Notes: generated from the sequence alone by a model not told the origin. DNA of 64,000 nucleotides from Neobacillus cucumis (GCF_023715505.1 NZ_JAMBOH010000007.1:213807-277806); one strand, 5' to 3'. Positions 1 to 9,720 are shown, counted from the first letter of the stretch. Made by a program: numbers and translations.

Positions 1-589
1 CCATATAAGAAGTCGTAATTACTCTCAGTTTATTATTCGGATTATCAGTAAAAGTCTTCAGATCCTCAATAATACATCGCAGACCACTCCATTTAATAAA
101 CGAAACAAGCATGTCTATCGAATCAGCAGTTACGATTTCCTTTTTCAGCTCTCCCAGCATATTGGGTTCATAATTAGAACCGGTAAAGAGTGAGCTCTGT
201 GATAGAGGAGTAACAGGTCGGATCACTTCGCCCTTTTGGATACTACGGATCGAATTGATCCGCGAATAAATAGACGTAAGGACCTCGCCTTCCTCTTCAA
301 TTCGTAATTGGCGGAACTCCTCTTCATCTAGCCGCTCACTTAAAATAGAGATAATATCGTTGCATGTACGGATCTGATTGATTAGAGCTTGCTTATCATC
401 ACTTTCATTGTCACGGACAAACTTTAGGGCTTTTCTGGTGACGACGGATATATAAGATGATAATAGTTTTCTTGCCTCTTCCACGTCTATGCGTTCTTTG
501 CCGATGTCATATGCATTAATGTCTATACCAGTAAGTTCATCTTTTAGATTTTGGTTGATGATTTCTTCGTAGATTCCTTGTTTGAGCAT
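1..589 (-). CDS. N-terminal part of a PLD-domain/DEAD-type helicase (DUF3427-like), truncated by the window edge
   Basis: The frame runs off the left end of the window, so only about 196 N-terminal residues are visible. It opens MLKQGIYEEIINQNLKDEL, then ...RKALKFVRDN...NQIRTCNDIISIL, which resembles the start of large Bacillus proteins that join a phospholipase-D-like nuclease domain to a superfamily 2 helicase and a DUF3427 tail. The stretch LKKEIVTADSIDMLVSFIKWSG looks like the start of the PLD fold. No helicase motif lies inside the visible part, so the helicase assignment rests on family resemblance. An AAGGAG sits just upstream of the ATG. Such proteins are often found in accessory or defence-like settings, but nothing here shows a partner gene. 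Confidence 0.6.
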   Translation of the reverse strand, partial: MLKQGIYEEIINQNLKDELTGIDINAYDIGKERIDVEEARKLLSSYISVVTRKALKFVRDNESDDKQALINQIRTCNDIISILSERLDEEEFRQLRIEEEGEVLTSIYSRINSIRSIQKGEVIRPVTPLSQSSLFTGSNYEPNMLGELKKEIVTADSIDMLVSFIKWSGLRCIIEDLKTFTDNPNNKLRVITTSYM

Positions 590-1168
590 TTAAGTACTCC
601 TTGTATTTTCCTCTTTAAATATATTATGATCTTATATTTTCTTCTTTATCTATTAGATACCCTTTATTTGTAATGAATTAATGCATAATAAAAACTAAAG
701 TAAACTGGAGACATTAACCAAAGATAAAGCTTCTCTTTAAATTTCTCTCTTTGTTGTTTTGCGTACTTGTCTTCGGTTTGATTAGATGTTGAATTCGATT
801 GACGCTCTTAATATGTTTAAAACATTATCGGTTCTGATAGTTTAAGAAAGGTTATATTCAGGTTACTTCTTTCTGTTACGACAAATCTAATAATATTACA
901 GCTGCGACTATCAATATTGACACACACCAATAGAGAACTTTACAACATTAACGAGGACATGAATCAATTTTGTGGATTAAAACACAGCGAATAAAAATAA
1001 AATTAAAAATTTAAGCATGCACAAAATCCGACAAGGTTCGGGCAAGACATTATGTAAAATAGTAGTATAATTTACCACAATTTCAAAATATTGGTACATT
1101 TTATACGAAATTTTAGCTTAAGGCCGTAGGATGTTAATTGCTGAATTATCAGGTATGGGGGGAGCATT
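590..1168. other. Intergenic region between divergent genes; no gene seen
   Basis: About 580 AT-rich bases separate the divergent helicase and L,D-transpeptidase genes. I see no credible small gene. A possible sigma-A promoter for the rightward gene is AAGACA (1044-1049) and TATAAT (1066-1071) with a 16-bp spacer; the -35 box is weak. The leader to the transpeptidase start would then be about 90 bases. Confidence 0.4.
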
Positions 1169-2611
1169 ATGGAAAGCACGGTAAATATTCAAGAGATTGA
1201 GAAACAACACCTAAAATCAACTAAATGGTATGCAAATTGGAGGTTTATTACAGCAAGCGCCCTCATTATTATCGTACTCATTATTGGAGCAGGCAGCTAC
1301 TATCAGGCAAACCACTTCAATCGAGAAATCAACATTAATAACATTAAAGTCGGTGGAATGAGGGCTGATCAGGCACTTAATAAACTAAATACAACCGTGT
1401 TTAATAATGTTGTCTATGTCGGAGATCAACAGATTTTAAATGGAAAAGATACAACGATGGGAATTACTGATAAAGACCTGCCCGCTATCAAAAAATTATT
1501 AAAGAACCAATGGACTTTTTTTCCTTCTTCAAAAGCTAAGGAATATTCATTAATGCCCAGCAATCAGAATCTGCATCGAAATCAGACGTTGAAAAAACAG
1601 GTGGAAGAAAAGCTGCTAGCCATGAATCAGAGTTTAAAAGCCCCACAAGATGCGGCGGTCCATTTGGAACAAGGCAAAATTGTTGTCACTCCCAGCATTA
1701 ACGGAGAGCGGTATGATGTCGCCAGTCTTCTGAAGGAATACGACAAGCACGAATATATTAGTGAAATTCGACTTAATCCAGTATACATACAGCCAATTAA
1801 AGAAGATAGCGAGTTTATAAAAAATCAACAGAAAAAGCTGGAGGAATTCCTTGCTCAGACCGTAGATTATAAAGTGCAGGATAAAGTTTTTACGTTAAAC
1901 GCAAGCGAAGTAATTAAGAATGCATCTATTTCAAAAGATTTGCAGATTAAGATTGTTGATGCAGGTGATATTAAGAATAAAATCGCTGAAATTAACAATT
2001 CCCAATCCACATTAAATAAGGATTTCAAATTTAAGACCCATTCAGGTTCGATGATATCGGTTAAAGGTAAAGGCTATGGCTGGGCCATAGATGTTGATAA
2101 AGAAGTACCGCGTATGAAGGAAGCTTTTGAAAATGGAGAGAAATCGGTTTCCGCCTCTAATATTTACGGAAATGGCTGGAAGGGTGAAGGCTACGGATAT
2201 GAAGCGATTACGAATAATGGTATTGGCGATACGTATGCTGAGGTCTCCATTGCAGAGCAGCGGATTTGGATTTACAAAAATGGCAAATTAGTCGTCACAA
2301 CGAATGTCGTTACCGGCACACATAGTACCCAACATGATACATCACCAGGAGTATGGTATATTCTCTATAAACAGACACCTTCCGTATTAACGGGCAGGGA
2401 AAACGGAAAAATCACTTATCAAGTCAATGTTGATTATTGGGCTCCTTTTACGAATGACGGCCAAGGGTTCCACGATGCCAGCTGGCGTGGCAATTGGGGA
2501 AGTAAAGCTTATCTTACGGCTGGATCACACGGCTGTGTCAACACACCGCCCAGCATTATGAAAACCGTGTATAACAATCTCAGCACCTATGAGCCGGTTG
2601 TTGTTTATTGA
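1169..2611 (+). CDS. Membrane-anchored L,D-transpeptidase (YkuD domain) with N-terminal peptidoglycan-binding-like domains
   Basis: The 480-residue protein has a short cytoplasmic N-terminus, one membrane helix at about residues 25-46, and a long extracytoplasmic part. Residues about 50-330 look like the tandem alpha/beta domains (PG_binding_4 type) seen in Gram-positive L,D-transpeptidases such as Enterococcus Ldtfm. Residues about 350-480 form the YkuD catalytic domain, ending with the SHGCVN motif and catalytic Cys456. The family makes 3-3 cross-links in peptidoglycan or attaches groups to it at the cell surface. The start is supported by a GGGGGG stretch before the ATG. The gene stands alone and is followed by a strong hairpin. 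The exact substrate cannot be told from sequence. Confidence 0.9.
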   Translation: MESTVNIQEIEKQHLKSTKWYANWRFITASALIIIVLIIGAGSYYQANHFNREININNIKVGGMRADQALNKLNTTVFNNVVYVGDQQILNGKDTTMGITDKDLPAIKKLLKNQWTFFPSSKAKEYSLMPSNQNLHRNQTLKKQVEEKLLAMNQSLKAPQDAAVHLEQGKIVVTPSINGERYDVASLLKEYDKHEYISEIRLNPVYIQPIKEDSEFIKNQQKKLEEFLAQTVDYKVQDKVFTLNASEVIKNASISKDLQIKIVDAGDIKNKIAEINNSQSTLNKDFKFKTHSGSMISVKGKGYGWAIDVDKEVPRMKEAFENGEKSVSASNIYGNGWKGEGYGYEAITNNGIGDTYAEVSIAEQRIWIYKNGKLVVTTNVVTGTHSTQHDTSPGVWYILYKQTPSVLTGRENGKITYQVNVDYWAPFTNDGQGFHDASWRGNWGSKAYLTAGSHGCVNTPPSIMKTVYNNLSTYEPVVVY

Positions 2612-2687
2612 GTCGTGGGAGGCCAGTCCCAAAAGTATAAATAGAATTGCCTGACACTAATCCAATTCTGTGTATTGTTTTTAACTT

Positions 2688-2722
2688 AAAAGGCGAAAAG
2701 TGCTAGTCACTTTTCGCCTTTT
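2688..2722. terminator. Bidirectional hairpin terminator after the L,D-transpeptidase gene
   Basis: A perfect 15-bp inverted repeat (AAAAGGCGAAAAGTG and its complement) surrounds a 5-base loop. The A and T runs at the two stem ends allow termination in either direction. Confidence 0.85.
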
Positions 2723-2774
2723 ATCTGCTGATCAGTATTTAAATCGGTTGACAGGCCATTATGTTTATTGGAAA

Positions 2775-2978
2775 TCAAAATGTTTTTAATGCTCTATTTC
2801 CTTTTTTACAAAGTCCTGTTTTAGTCGTTTTCTTGCCGATATGGCTGTGTCTTGACGGTTGCCGATTTAAACCGAGCAGGCGTGCCAGGGCGAGTATCAA
2901 TTTAACCAAAAAGGACCACTGCCTTATAATCATCGCGACCATTAAGACAAGAATAAAAATCAGGCTGGCTAGTGACAC
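2775..2978 (-). CDS. Possible small membrane protein next to the IS element (weak)
   Basis: This 67-residue frame starts with GTG and has a hydrophobic N-terminal helix (SLASLIFILVLMVAMII, about residues 2-18), a second hydrophobic stretch, then a basic tail. No ribosome binding site is visible and the IS element begins only 18 bases upstream, so any original promoter or leader has been displaced. Joining the two IS flanks in silico does not extend the frame, because a stop lies just across the junction. It may be a real small protein cut from its regulatory region, or a chance frame. No family was recognised. Confidence 0.25.
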   Translation of the reverse strand: MSLASLIFILVLMVAMIIRQWSFLVKLILALARLLGLNRQPSRHSHIGKKTTKTGLCKKGNRALKTF

Positions 2979-3008
2979 GCTTAACGTGGTTGGTATGTCA
3001 ACACTAAA

Positions 3009-3866
3009 TCAAACATTTTTTTTAAGGGCTAAGTTTCGATAAGTCACCGGACTTAAGTAGTCAAGTGTGCTGTGCGAACGGATATTATTGTACCAATTAA
3101 CATAATCAAAAAGTTCAAGAGAGAGTTGTTCAAGGGTAAGAAAGTGCGTACCGTTGATTAATTCTGTTTTTAGTATCTTAAATGTAGCTTCTGCCACCGC
3201 ATTATCATAAGGGTTCCCTTTTTGGCTTAGAGAGCGTGTAATCTGAAATTCATTTAATAATTCATCAATATCAACATTCTTAAATTCAGATCCACGATCT
3301 GTATGAAATATTTTCACATTTTCTAATGGACGTTTGACCGATGCGAAGGCACGCTGAACTAAAGCCGCATCTTTGCGCTCTCCAGCGCTGTAACCAACTA
3401 TTTCTCTATTATATAAATCTATTAAAAAACAGACGTAGTTCCAATACTGTCCTACTCTGACATAGGTCAAGTCACTGACCAATACAGACATCTCTTTGTC
3501 TACTTGAAATTCTCGATGTAACACATTTTGAATGGATTCTTCATTTGGTGGTGAAGTCATTGGTTTGTAGGACGCCTGTGCATATTTCGATTGGATTCCA
3601 AGTTCCGCCATTAATCGACCTATGCGCCGTCTGGAGACCGTGTGACCTGTTTTAAAAAGGGCATTTTTAATTTTACGAGTTCCATATACTTGACGGTTTT
3701 TGTTGAAAATCATTTGGATTTCTTCTTTTAATTTTTGTTCTAGTTCAGCTTTTTCTTGTTCTTTTTGGGCTGCTATTTCTGTTTCGTAGTAAAAAGTACT
3801 ACGAGCAATTTGTAGGACTTTGCACATTGCTGATACCGAATATTTGTGACGATTTTTTTCAATCAC
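3009..3866 (-). CDS. IS3-family transposase OrfB (DDE integrase domain)
   Basis: The 285-residue protein has an N-terminal HTH_21-type region (MCKVLQIARSTFYYE) and an rve integrase core. The DDE residues are visible in VSDLTYV, FHTDRGSEF and NAVAEATFKILKTEL. GTG is the first available start, but the natural product is probably an OrfAB fusion: the minus strand reads CGA AAA TAG at the end of orfA, and a -1 slip on the A-run continues as AAA ATA GAA GTG into orfB. The C-terminus carries the usual WYNNIRSHSTLDYLSPV motif. The catalytic set is intact, so the element may be active. Confidence 0.93.
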   Translation of the reverse strand: MIEKNRHKYSVSAMCKVLQIARSTFYYETEIAAQKEQEKAELEQKLKEEIQMIFNKNRQVYGTRKIKNALFKTGHTVSRRRIGRLMAELGIQSKYAQASYKPMTSPPNEESIQNVLHREFQVDKEMSVLVSDLTYVRVGQYWNYVCFLIDLYNREIVGYSAGERKDAALVQRAFASVKRPLENVKIFHTDRGSEFKNVDIDELLNEFQITRSLSQKGNPYDNAVAEATFKILKTELINGTHFLTLEQLSLELFDYVNWYNNIRSHSTLDYLSPVTYRNLALKKNV

Positions 3867-3868
3867 TT

Positions 3869-4150
3869 CTATTTTCGTCCCATGATCAGCGCGGCTTGCT
3901 TTAAAATATCGACTTCCATTTCTAGCTGCTTATTTCTTTTTCTTAACTCCACTAATTCTTGTTCTTCAGGACTTCGATTGTCTTTCTCTTTAAAAGATCC
4001 GGACTGTTGGAATTGCGTAATCCACCTGTCTAAAGCAGATGCAGTTAATTCATATTCACTGACAATATCTTGGCGACTTTTCCCATTTTCATATAAAGCC
4101 ACCACCTGCTTTTTGAAATCTGTTGTAAACGTTCTTCTTTTTTGGGTCAT
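3869..4150 (-). CDS. IS3-family transposase OrfA (HTH_Tnp_1)
   Basis: A 93-residue DNA-binding protein that starts MTQKRRTFTTDFKKQVVALYENG, the typical helix-turn-helix of IS3-type OrfA, and ends in a leucine-rich coiled coil (residues about 62-90) that serves dimerisation in this family. A GAGGAG precedes the ATG. It ends two bases before the orfB start, at the proposed frameshift site. Confidence 0.93.
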   Translation of the reverse strand: MTQKRRTFTTDFKKQVVALYENGKSRQDIVSEYELTASALDRWITQFQQSGSFKEKDNRSPEEQELVELRKRNKQLEMEVDILKQAALIMGRK

Positions 4151-4238
4151 AGTAGACTCTCCTCACTTGTTATGTATTATTCTACTTGCCCTTATTTTTA
4201 TTGTCCAACTAAGTGTAACCTATCCAGGTTAAAACGGT

Positions 4239-5501
4239 CTATTGTTTGTATTCAGATTCCTTAACGTTGTAAATTCGCGTTTTGTTGGTGAGACCCCTAT
4301 ATTCAATCGGGGCAATCCCTTCGCTACCTTTAAAGGTTTTATTAAAATAACTCTGATTCTCATAACCTAACATATCGCTAATTTCAAGAATAGTATAGTT
4401 TGTTTGCTCTAATAAGTCCTTCGCGCGATTCATTTTTAGTTTAACAACATATTTAACAAAATTTTCACCCACTTCTTTTTTAAACAACCGGCTAAAATAA
4501 CTGGAATTAAGATGCAGATAATTTGCTACTTCATCTAACGTTATTCTCCGATGTAAATTATCAAAAATATATTTACACGCATTTTCGATTTCAGCATTAG
4601 AACTGACTTTTGAAACATTTTGCTCAATCAGTTTCATCATTTGGATTTTTATATCTAATGGGTTTGCAGCTGGACTGCCTAACACGAATGAAAGCGAAAT
4701 ACCAAATATGTCTTGAAATATATTTTTTATCTTTTCCATCAGCCTCTTTGTTTTTAAAGTGTACCTTTCCGGGTCTTGACTTAGTTGAACAAATAGAAAG
4801 GACTTCTCTCTTTCAAATTGTCCATGAATTGCATTTTCCGCCTCTTTTTCGATTAGCTCTGTCATAACATGATGAACAAAATAATTCATCAAAGAGACTG
4901 ATTGAAAATAATGTAGGACAGTTTGGTAATTCTTTATTACACATTGGATAATCATATACATCTGATTGGGTTCCCACCCTAGCAATTGAGCTTCTACTTG
5001 CCATACTTCCATGCTATGGATGGGTTGATGAACTGTTTTATTGATAAATCTTTCTATCATTAATCGTTTGTTTTGCTCAATGGTCCTTGTCATTTGTATC
5101 TGCTTCTTTTTATTCTCATTTTCTATATCTAGAATCTGGACACATTTGCGCAGCAAAAGAATAATTTCTTCTATATCCAATGTATCTTTCAGAATATATT
5201 CCTGGACATTTAACTTAAGTGCCTGCTGAGCAAATTTAAATTCATTATGGCATGAAAGAATCGTTACTATTAATGAAGGATTTTTTTCCTTTAAAATTTT
5301 TGTAAGTTCAATACCGTTTAATTTTGGCATACCAATATCTGTTATAAGGATATCCGGCATATTTTCTTCCGCTTCATGTAAAGCATTCAATCCATTTACA
5401 TGAATACTTTGCAATATCAGCCCAAGTTCTTCCCAATTAATCATTTCTGAAAGGAATTCAAGCACAGGATAATCATCATCTACTAACATCACCTTATACA
5501 T
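4239..5501 (-). CDS. AraC-type response regulator (YesN family)
   Basis: The 420-residue protein has an N-terminal receiver domain (about 1-120) with the acidic pocket VDDD and phospho-acceptor Asp55 in ITDIGMP, a long middle region, and a C-terminal AraC double helix-turn-helix (about 320-415: SSYFSRLFKKEVGENF...DMLGYENQSYFNKTFK). I start at the second ATG because GAGAGGAG lies 7 bases from it and only 1 base from the first ATG. It overlaps the kinase gene by 8 bases, so the two are translationally coupled. It likely activates the neighbouring sugar transporter and perhaps the GH3 gene. The IS lies 18 bases after its stop. Confidence 0.92.
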   Translation of the reverse strand: MYKVMLVDDDYPVLEFLSEMINWEELGLILQSIHVNGLNALHEAEENMPDILITDIGMPKLNGIELTKILKEKNPSLIVTILSCHNEFKFAQQALKLNVQEYILKDTLDIEEIILLLRKCVQILDIENENKKKQIQMTRTIEQNKRLMIERFINKTVHQPIHSMEVWQVEAQLLGWEPNQMYMIIQCVIKNYQTVLHYFQSVSLMNYFVHHVMTELIEKEAENAIHGQFEREKSFLFVQLSQDPERYTLKTKRLMEKIKNIFQDIFGISLSFVLGSPAANPLDIKIQMMKLIEQNVSKVSSNAEIENACKYIFDNLHRRITLDEVANYLHLNSSYFSRLFKKEVGENFVKYVVKLKMNRAKDLLEQTNYTILEISDMLGYENQSYFNKTFKGSEGIAPIEYRGLTNKTRIYNVKESEYKQ

Positions 5502-7314
5502 GCTCATACTCCTCTCTAATTGGGATATACATGGTTACTTTGGTTCCCTTGTCCAGTTCACTATCTACATGCATGTTAAAGCCTTCACCAAATGTTAATT
5601 TCATTCTTTCATTTACATTTGATAAACCAATACTTGAAAAGCCCTTTCCGGAATCACTAAACTTAGATGTGTCAGGAACTGCTTTATTGAGAATTTCTTT
5701 AATGGTGAAAAGTTGTTCAATCTTCATACCTGCACCATTATCTTTAACCTCAACCATCAATGCACCATTTAGATAATTCCCTTTTATTAAAATAAACCCC
5801 TCACGCTCACTTAATCCATGAATAATGGCATTTTCAATAATAGGCTGGAGGATTAATCGGGGTAATTTGATGGGATAGGTTTCAACCGAAACAGCTATTC
5901 TTAATTCGATTTTGTTTCTTTGGCGCATATTCATTATACGAATATAATCTTGATTAATCTCCAGTTCCTCTTGAAAAGTAATCATATCCTTATGTTTATC
6001 AAACGTCATTCTTAAAAGTTTTGATAAGGAACTAATCATTTCCGCACTTTCAGAATCACGTTTTAATAAAACTTTCATTCTAATAGAATTTAAAACATTA
6101 AATAAGAAATGTGGATTGATTTGTGCCTGTAACATGGCTAATTCTGCTTCCCGCTTTCTTGATTGTGTGAGCGTATTCTCCACAATTACTTCATTTACTT
6201 TATCCAGCATATGATTAAATGAGGAAGAGAGCGTTGCTATTTCATCATGCCCTTTTACAATTGAACGTATGGACAAATCACCTTTCTGCACTTTTTTTGC
6301 TACATTTCGTAATTCAACCAGACGATTCAATATTCTCCTTAAAAGGTAAATAAGTAACAATAGAAATACAATAAAAAAAAGCGATTGAAAGAGAAATACT
6401 TTTTTGAAGATTGAATTAATTTTTGAGATAGCATGATCATAAGGGATAAGCGAGATTAATTTCCAGCCTGTAATCGATAGTTCACGAGTGTTGATTAAAT
6501 AATCTTTTCCTTTAATCGTCATTATATCTTTTGAATGGTTACCAGCTATTTCATTTACTTGTTTCGATAGATCCAAATGGAATGGCTGATTTTCAGCAAT
6601 AAGCTGATTTTGTTCATTTAGCAGCAGCATATTATGATTTGAATTTTCACTGCTTAATATATCGTTAATTCTATTTCCCATTATGGTTACCATGGCATAT
6701 CCATAGACACCTGAATTACTGTCCCTTAATGGTCTTGCGACAGATAATTGAAAGGAATTATTTTTCCTCTCCGATGCAATCATAGTCGGCTGGGGCGCAA
6801 TCCAAATGAAACGATAACTTTTCAGTCTATCTAAAATAGTAAACCATGGTTCTTTTTTTATGTTGAGCGGATTAAATTCGTGGAAGGAGTAGTTTGTATA
6901 AAATTTTCCGTTCTTAAGCAAGATGGTTATATATACTTTTTGATCTTTTAATGTAATCGTATCCAATGTCTGTTGGACTTTTTGATCATTAATGAACTCT
7001 TCATAATCTGTTGCCACATCATGATTCATCTTATTATTTATTGGGTCTTTTAAGATCGCATTCAGCTCTGTATCAAGCTGAATAAAGTTAAGTGTATACA
7101 GCATATCTTCGAATACTTTTTTGAAGTATTCATCTATTAATTTTAACTCATTTTGAGCACTGATATTAGCCTGTTCTTTAACAGCGTCTTTTGTTAAATA
7201 GTTGTAGATTGCAAAAGTAATAATCGCAGGAAGGATTAAGCATGTAATTGCAATAATCAGCACTTTATCACGAAAAGACAGGAACGATGCCATTCGTTTC
7301 ACTTGCGTTTTCAT
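5494..7314 (-). CDS. Sensor histidine kinase (YesM family, LytS-like kinase domain)
   Basis: The 606-residue protein has a membrane helix at about 17-40, an extracytoplasmic sensor region (about 41-300, Cache-like), a second helix at about 307-327, a HAMP linker, then a His_kinase domain with QINPHFLFN (His402) and an HATPase domain (EN, DNGAGM, GKGFSSIGLSNVNERM). This architecture belongs to the YesM group that pairs with AraC-type regulators and controls carbohydrate uptake. GGAGG precedes the ATG. It follows the binding-protein gene by 126 bases, so it may be in the same transcript or have its own promoter. The ligand is presumably a sugar delivered outside the cell; that is inference. Confidence 0.92.
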   Translation of the reverse strand: MKTQVKRMASFLSFRDKVLIIAITCLILPAIITFAIYNYLTKDAVKEQANISAQNELKLIDEYFKKVFEDMLYTLNFIQLDTELNAILKDPINNKMNHDVATDYEEFINDQKVQQTLDTITLKDQKVYITILLKNGKFYTNYSFHEFNPLNIKKEPWFTILDRLKSYRFIWIAPQPTMIASERKNNSFQLSVARPLRDSNSGVYGYAMVTIMGNRINDILSSENSNHNMLLLNEQNQLIAENQPFHLDLSKQVNEIAGNHSKDIMTIKGKDYLINTRELSITGWKLISLIPYDHAISKINSIFKKVFLFQSLFFIVFLLLLIYLLRRILNRLVELRNVAKKVQKGDLSIRSIVKGHDEIATLSSSFNHMLDKVNEVIVENTLTQSRKREAELAMLQAQINPHFLFNVLNSIRMKVLLKRDSESAEMISSLSKLLRMTFDKHKDMITFQEELEINQDYIRIMNMRQRNKIELRIAVSVETYPIKLPRLILQPIIENAIIHGLSEREGFILIKGNYLNGALMVEVKDNGAGMKIEQLFTIKEILNKAVPDTSKFSDSGKGFSSIGLSNVNERMKLTFGEGFNMHVDSELDKGTKVTMYIPIREEYEHV

Positions 7315-7440
7315 CCACCAACCTCCTCGTAAGGAAATGATTGGGGCTGAAAAAGCGGCATCGCCCCTGTCCCTATTATATACTCAACTTTCAAAGTAAG
7401 AGAATACTAATATTTACAATTTGAGAAAGTTGAAATCTAT

Positions 7441-8805
7441 TTATTTATTTTTATCAATAATCTCTTGGACGACCTTCTTAGAGCTTGCGACTGTTTCATT
7501 CAGGCTTTGTTTACCTAAGAATAATTTTTCAAACTCTGTGGAAAGTGCCAAATCAATCTCCTTCTGATATGGTACTGGTTTTCCACCTTTTGCTGTAATC
7601 GTTGTTTGAACTGTGTGGATTAAAGATTCTTTGTCTACCTTGTCAGGACTTTGTGCTCCTGCAATTGTATCATTGATTAATTTGATTGTTTGATCATCTG
7701 TTGTCTTTTTCCATGATGAAATATTAATTCCTTGAGCAACTTGTCCTTCTGTTGTATACCATCTAATAAATTTATATGCTTCTTCTTTATGTTTTGAGTT
7801 AGCAGAAATTCCTAAGATATCCCCATCAGCTGGAGAGTATGCCTCTTTTTCACTGACTTTATTTTGCGGGAATGGTGCAACGGCAACATTGAACTCAGCA
7901 GGGAATCGCTCTGATCCTCCTAGTTCTGCAATCATATAGGTACCCGTTACAATCATGCTTACCTGCTGTGTAAAGAATTGATCACGGTAATTCATTTTTT
8001 GAGAAATCATTGAGGAATATGGAACTGCCGATTTATCTTCCTTCTCCATTTTTAGACGCATCGCTAATGATTCCTTATAGAGCGGGCTATCCATATTTGA
8101 AGTGCCATCTGTTTTTAAGAAAGCAGCATCTTTTTCCTCGGATTGCATTCTCAAATTGATATAGTTAGCCCATGCACCCTGCCATGGACCATGAAAATAT
8201 GTTCCGTATTTTCCGTCTTTTGTTAGCTTTTTAGCATATTCCATATATTCATCCCATGTCCAGCTCTTTGGTACTTCAAGTCCTGCTGCATCCAACTTAT
8301 CTTTATTTAATAAGACAAACCATGAAACATACTTTCCAGGAAGGCCATAGTATTTACCATTGACTATTGGGTTAATCTTATATTCATCTGCTACTTTATA
8401 GCCGCCGTCTTTTTTTATAAAATCATCAAGCGGCTCAAGCATGCCTAAATTCACACGTTGTGCATATTCAGGGGTATTGGTGAACATGACGACATCCATT
8501 TCTTCGCCAGAAGCGGCGGCCAAATCAATCTTTTTCAACGCTTCCTGCCCATCCTGCTTTTCACTTAATTGAACAACATCTACTTTAATATTTGGATATT
8601 TTTCTTCGAAAGCACTGATTGTCTTCTTCCAAGCATAGCCATCTTCAGTACCATGCGTATAGAATCTAATCGTGACTGGTTCCTTCGATTTTTGATCCTG
8701 TTCACCTTTTTCACCTGAACTTGAGGTTTGTTTCTGACTGTTGCAGGCCGCTAGGATGCCTAGAACCAAACTAATGCTTAAAAACAATAATAAAATCTTT
8801 TTCAC
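7441..8805 (-). CDS. Sugar ABC transporter substrate-binding lipoprotein (CUT1 family)
   Basis: A 454-residue extracellular solute-binding protein (SBP_bac_1 type). The signal peptide ends in a lipobox LAAC with Cys21, so the mature protein should be lipid-anchored. VTIRFYTHGTEDGYAWKKTISAFEEKYPNIKVDVV is the typical start of the mature fold. The start is GTG after AGGGGGT. It is the third gene after the two permeases (51 bases after the second). The sugar is unknown; the linked secreted beta-glucosidase-like GH3 suggests a beta-linked gluco-oligosaccharide or aryl glycoside. Confidence 0.92.
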   Translation of the reverse strand: MKKILLLFLSISLVLGILAACNSQKQTSSSGEKGEQDQKSKEPVTIRFYTHGTEDGYAWKKTISAFEEKYPNIKVDVVQLSEKQDGQEALKKIDLAAASGEEMDVVMFTNTPEYAQRVNLGMLEPLDDFIKKDGGYKVADEYKINPIVNGKYYGLPGKYVSWFVLLNKDKLDAAGLEVPKSWTWDEYMEYAKKLTKDGKYGTYFHGPWQGAWANYINLRMQSEEKDAAFLKTDGTSNMDSPLYKESLAMRLKMEKEDKSAVPYSSMISQKMNYRDQFFTQQVSMIVTGTYMIAELGGSERFPAEFNVAVAPFPQNKVSEKEAYSPADGDILGISANSKHKEEAYKFIRWYTTEGQVAQGINISSWKKTTDDQTIKLINDTIAGAQSPDKVDKESLIHTVQTTITAKGGKPVPYQKEIDLALSTEFEKLFLGKQSLNETVASSKKVVQEIIDKNK

Positions 8806-8856
8806 TTTTTTACCCCCTACTATTTATTATTTATTTTGTGATACTGTGAAACCGAA

Positions 8857-9690
8857 TTAACCTTTAACACCGCCCAGTGCAATTCCTTCAATAACCTGCT
8901 TCTGACCGATAATATAGACAATAATGAGAGGAAGGATTGATGATACTGCAGCTGCCATGATTAATGAATAAAATTCTCCATTTAATGAAGTGAACTTTTG
9001 CATGGCTAACTGTATTGTGTATAATCCATCAGTGCGTAAGAAAATTAATGGATTCTGATAATCATTCCATGTCCAAATAAAACGTAAGATTCCATATGTG
9101 GCGATTGCTGGGCGGACAATTGGCAAGGCGATTGACCAAAAAATCCGAAAATGGCCAGCCCCGTCAATTTTTGCTGCATCAATATAATCCGAATGGATCC
9201 CCATAAAAAATTGTCTTAACATAAAGGTTCCTAAAACACTAAAGCTTCCCAAAAGGATTAATCCAAGATGACTATCGAAAAGTCCCAAATAACGATATAA
9301 AATGAATTGAGGCACTAGGATTGACTGTTGCGGTACCATGAAGGTTGCCAATACAATGATGAAAAGAAATTTTCCTGCTGGAAAGTTCACTTTTGAAAAT
9401 CCATATGCAGCCATTGCAGAAACAGTTACGGAAATAAGTGTTGTAATCACCGTAATTTTAATTGAATTCCAATAATATAAGGCAAAAGGATATTTTCCTA
9501 ACCAAACCTCTTGATAGTTTTCTAAACCATGCCACCTTTTTGGAATCCACTCGATTGGAAATTTAAATACATCCGCTTCTATCTTAAATGAAGTCGATAG
9601 CATCCAAAAAAAAGGAAGCAAAAAGGCTATACTCACGATAAATGAAATCATTGTAATGATGAGCTTCTGGGTTTTTATATTTTTCTTCAT
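8857..9690 (-). CDS. Carbohydrate ABC transporter permease, MalG-like (CUT1)
   Basis: About 277 residues with six predicted membrane helices and the EAA-type loop (IHSDYIDAAKIDGAGHFRIFWSIALPIVRPAIAT). It forms the membrane channel with the upstream permease. The true start is the internal ATG (MKKNIKTQ), because GAGGAGG lies inside the longer frame just before it. No ATPase gene is present in the cluster; CUT1 importers of Bacillus commonly borrow the shared ATPase MsmX, and I infer the same here. Confidence 0.92.
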   Translation of the reverse strand: MKKNIKTQKLIITMISFIVSIAFLLPFFWMLSTSFKIEADVFKFPIEWIPKRWHGLENYQEVWLGKYPFALYYWNSIKITVITTLISVTVSAMAAYGFSKVNFPAGKFLFIIVLATFMVPQQSILVPQFILYRYLGLFDSHLGLILLGSFSVLGTFMLRQFFMGIHSDYIDAAKIDGAGHFRIFWSIALPIVRPAIATYGILRFIWTWNDYQNPLIFLRTDGLYTIQLAMQKFTSLNGEFYSLIMAAAVSSILPLIIVYIIGQKQVIEGIALGGVKG

Positions 9691-9720
9691 GGATATCCCT
9701 CCTCGTTCAGTTGGCATTAT

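Larger units (their letters stand above)
2997..4220 (-). mobile_element. Complete IS3-family insertion sequence, 1224 bp
   Basis: The ends are imperfect inverted repeats: both start with G, share ACACT at positions 5-9, and share TAAGGGC about 27 bases in; 18 of 29 aligned positions from ACACT match. The element is flanked by a 3-bp direct repeat TAT (2994-2996 and 4221-4223), typical of IS3-family target duplication. It carries overlapping-type orfA and orfB on the minus strand, both apparently intact. It sits immediately downstream of the response regulator gene (stop at 4239), so it probably separated that operon from its original terminator or next gene. Confidence 0.9.

Noticed and set aside
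2991..3003. Outward TTGACA at the IS left end as a hybrid promoter
   Set aside because: The -35-like hexamer (IS end plus target A) has no -10 at 16-18 bp on the minus strand.
2761..3042. Plus-strand open frame running into the IS left end
   Set aside because: No ribosome binding site, crosses the IS boundary, and its second half is IS sequence.
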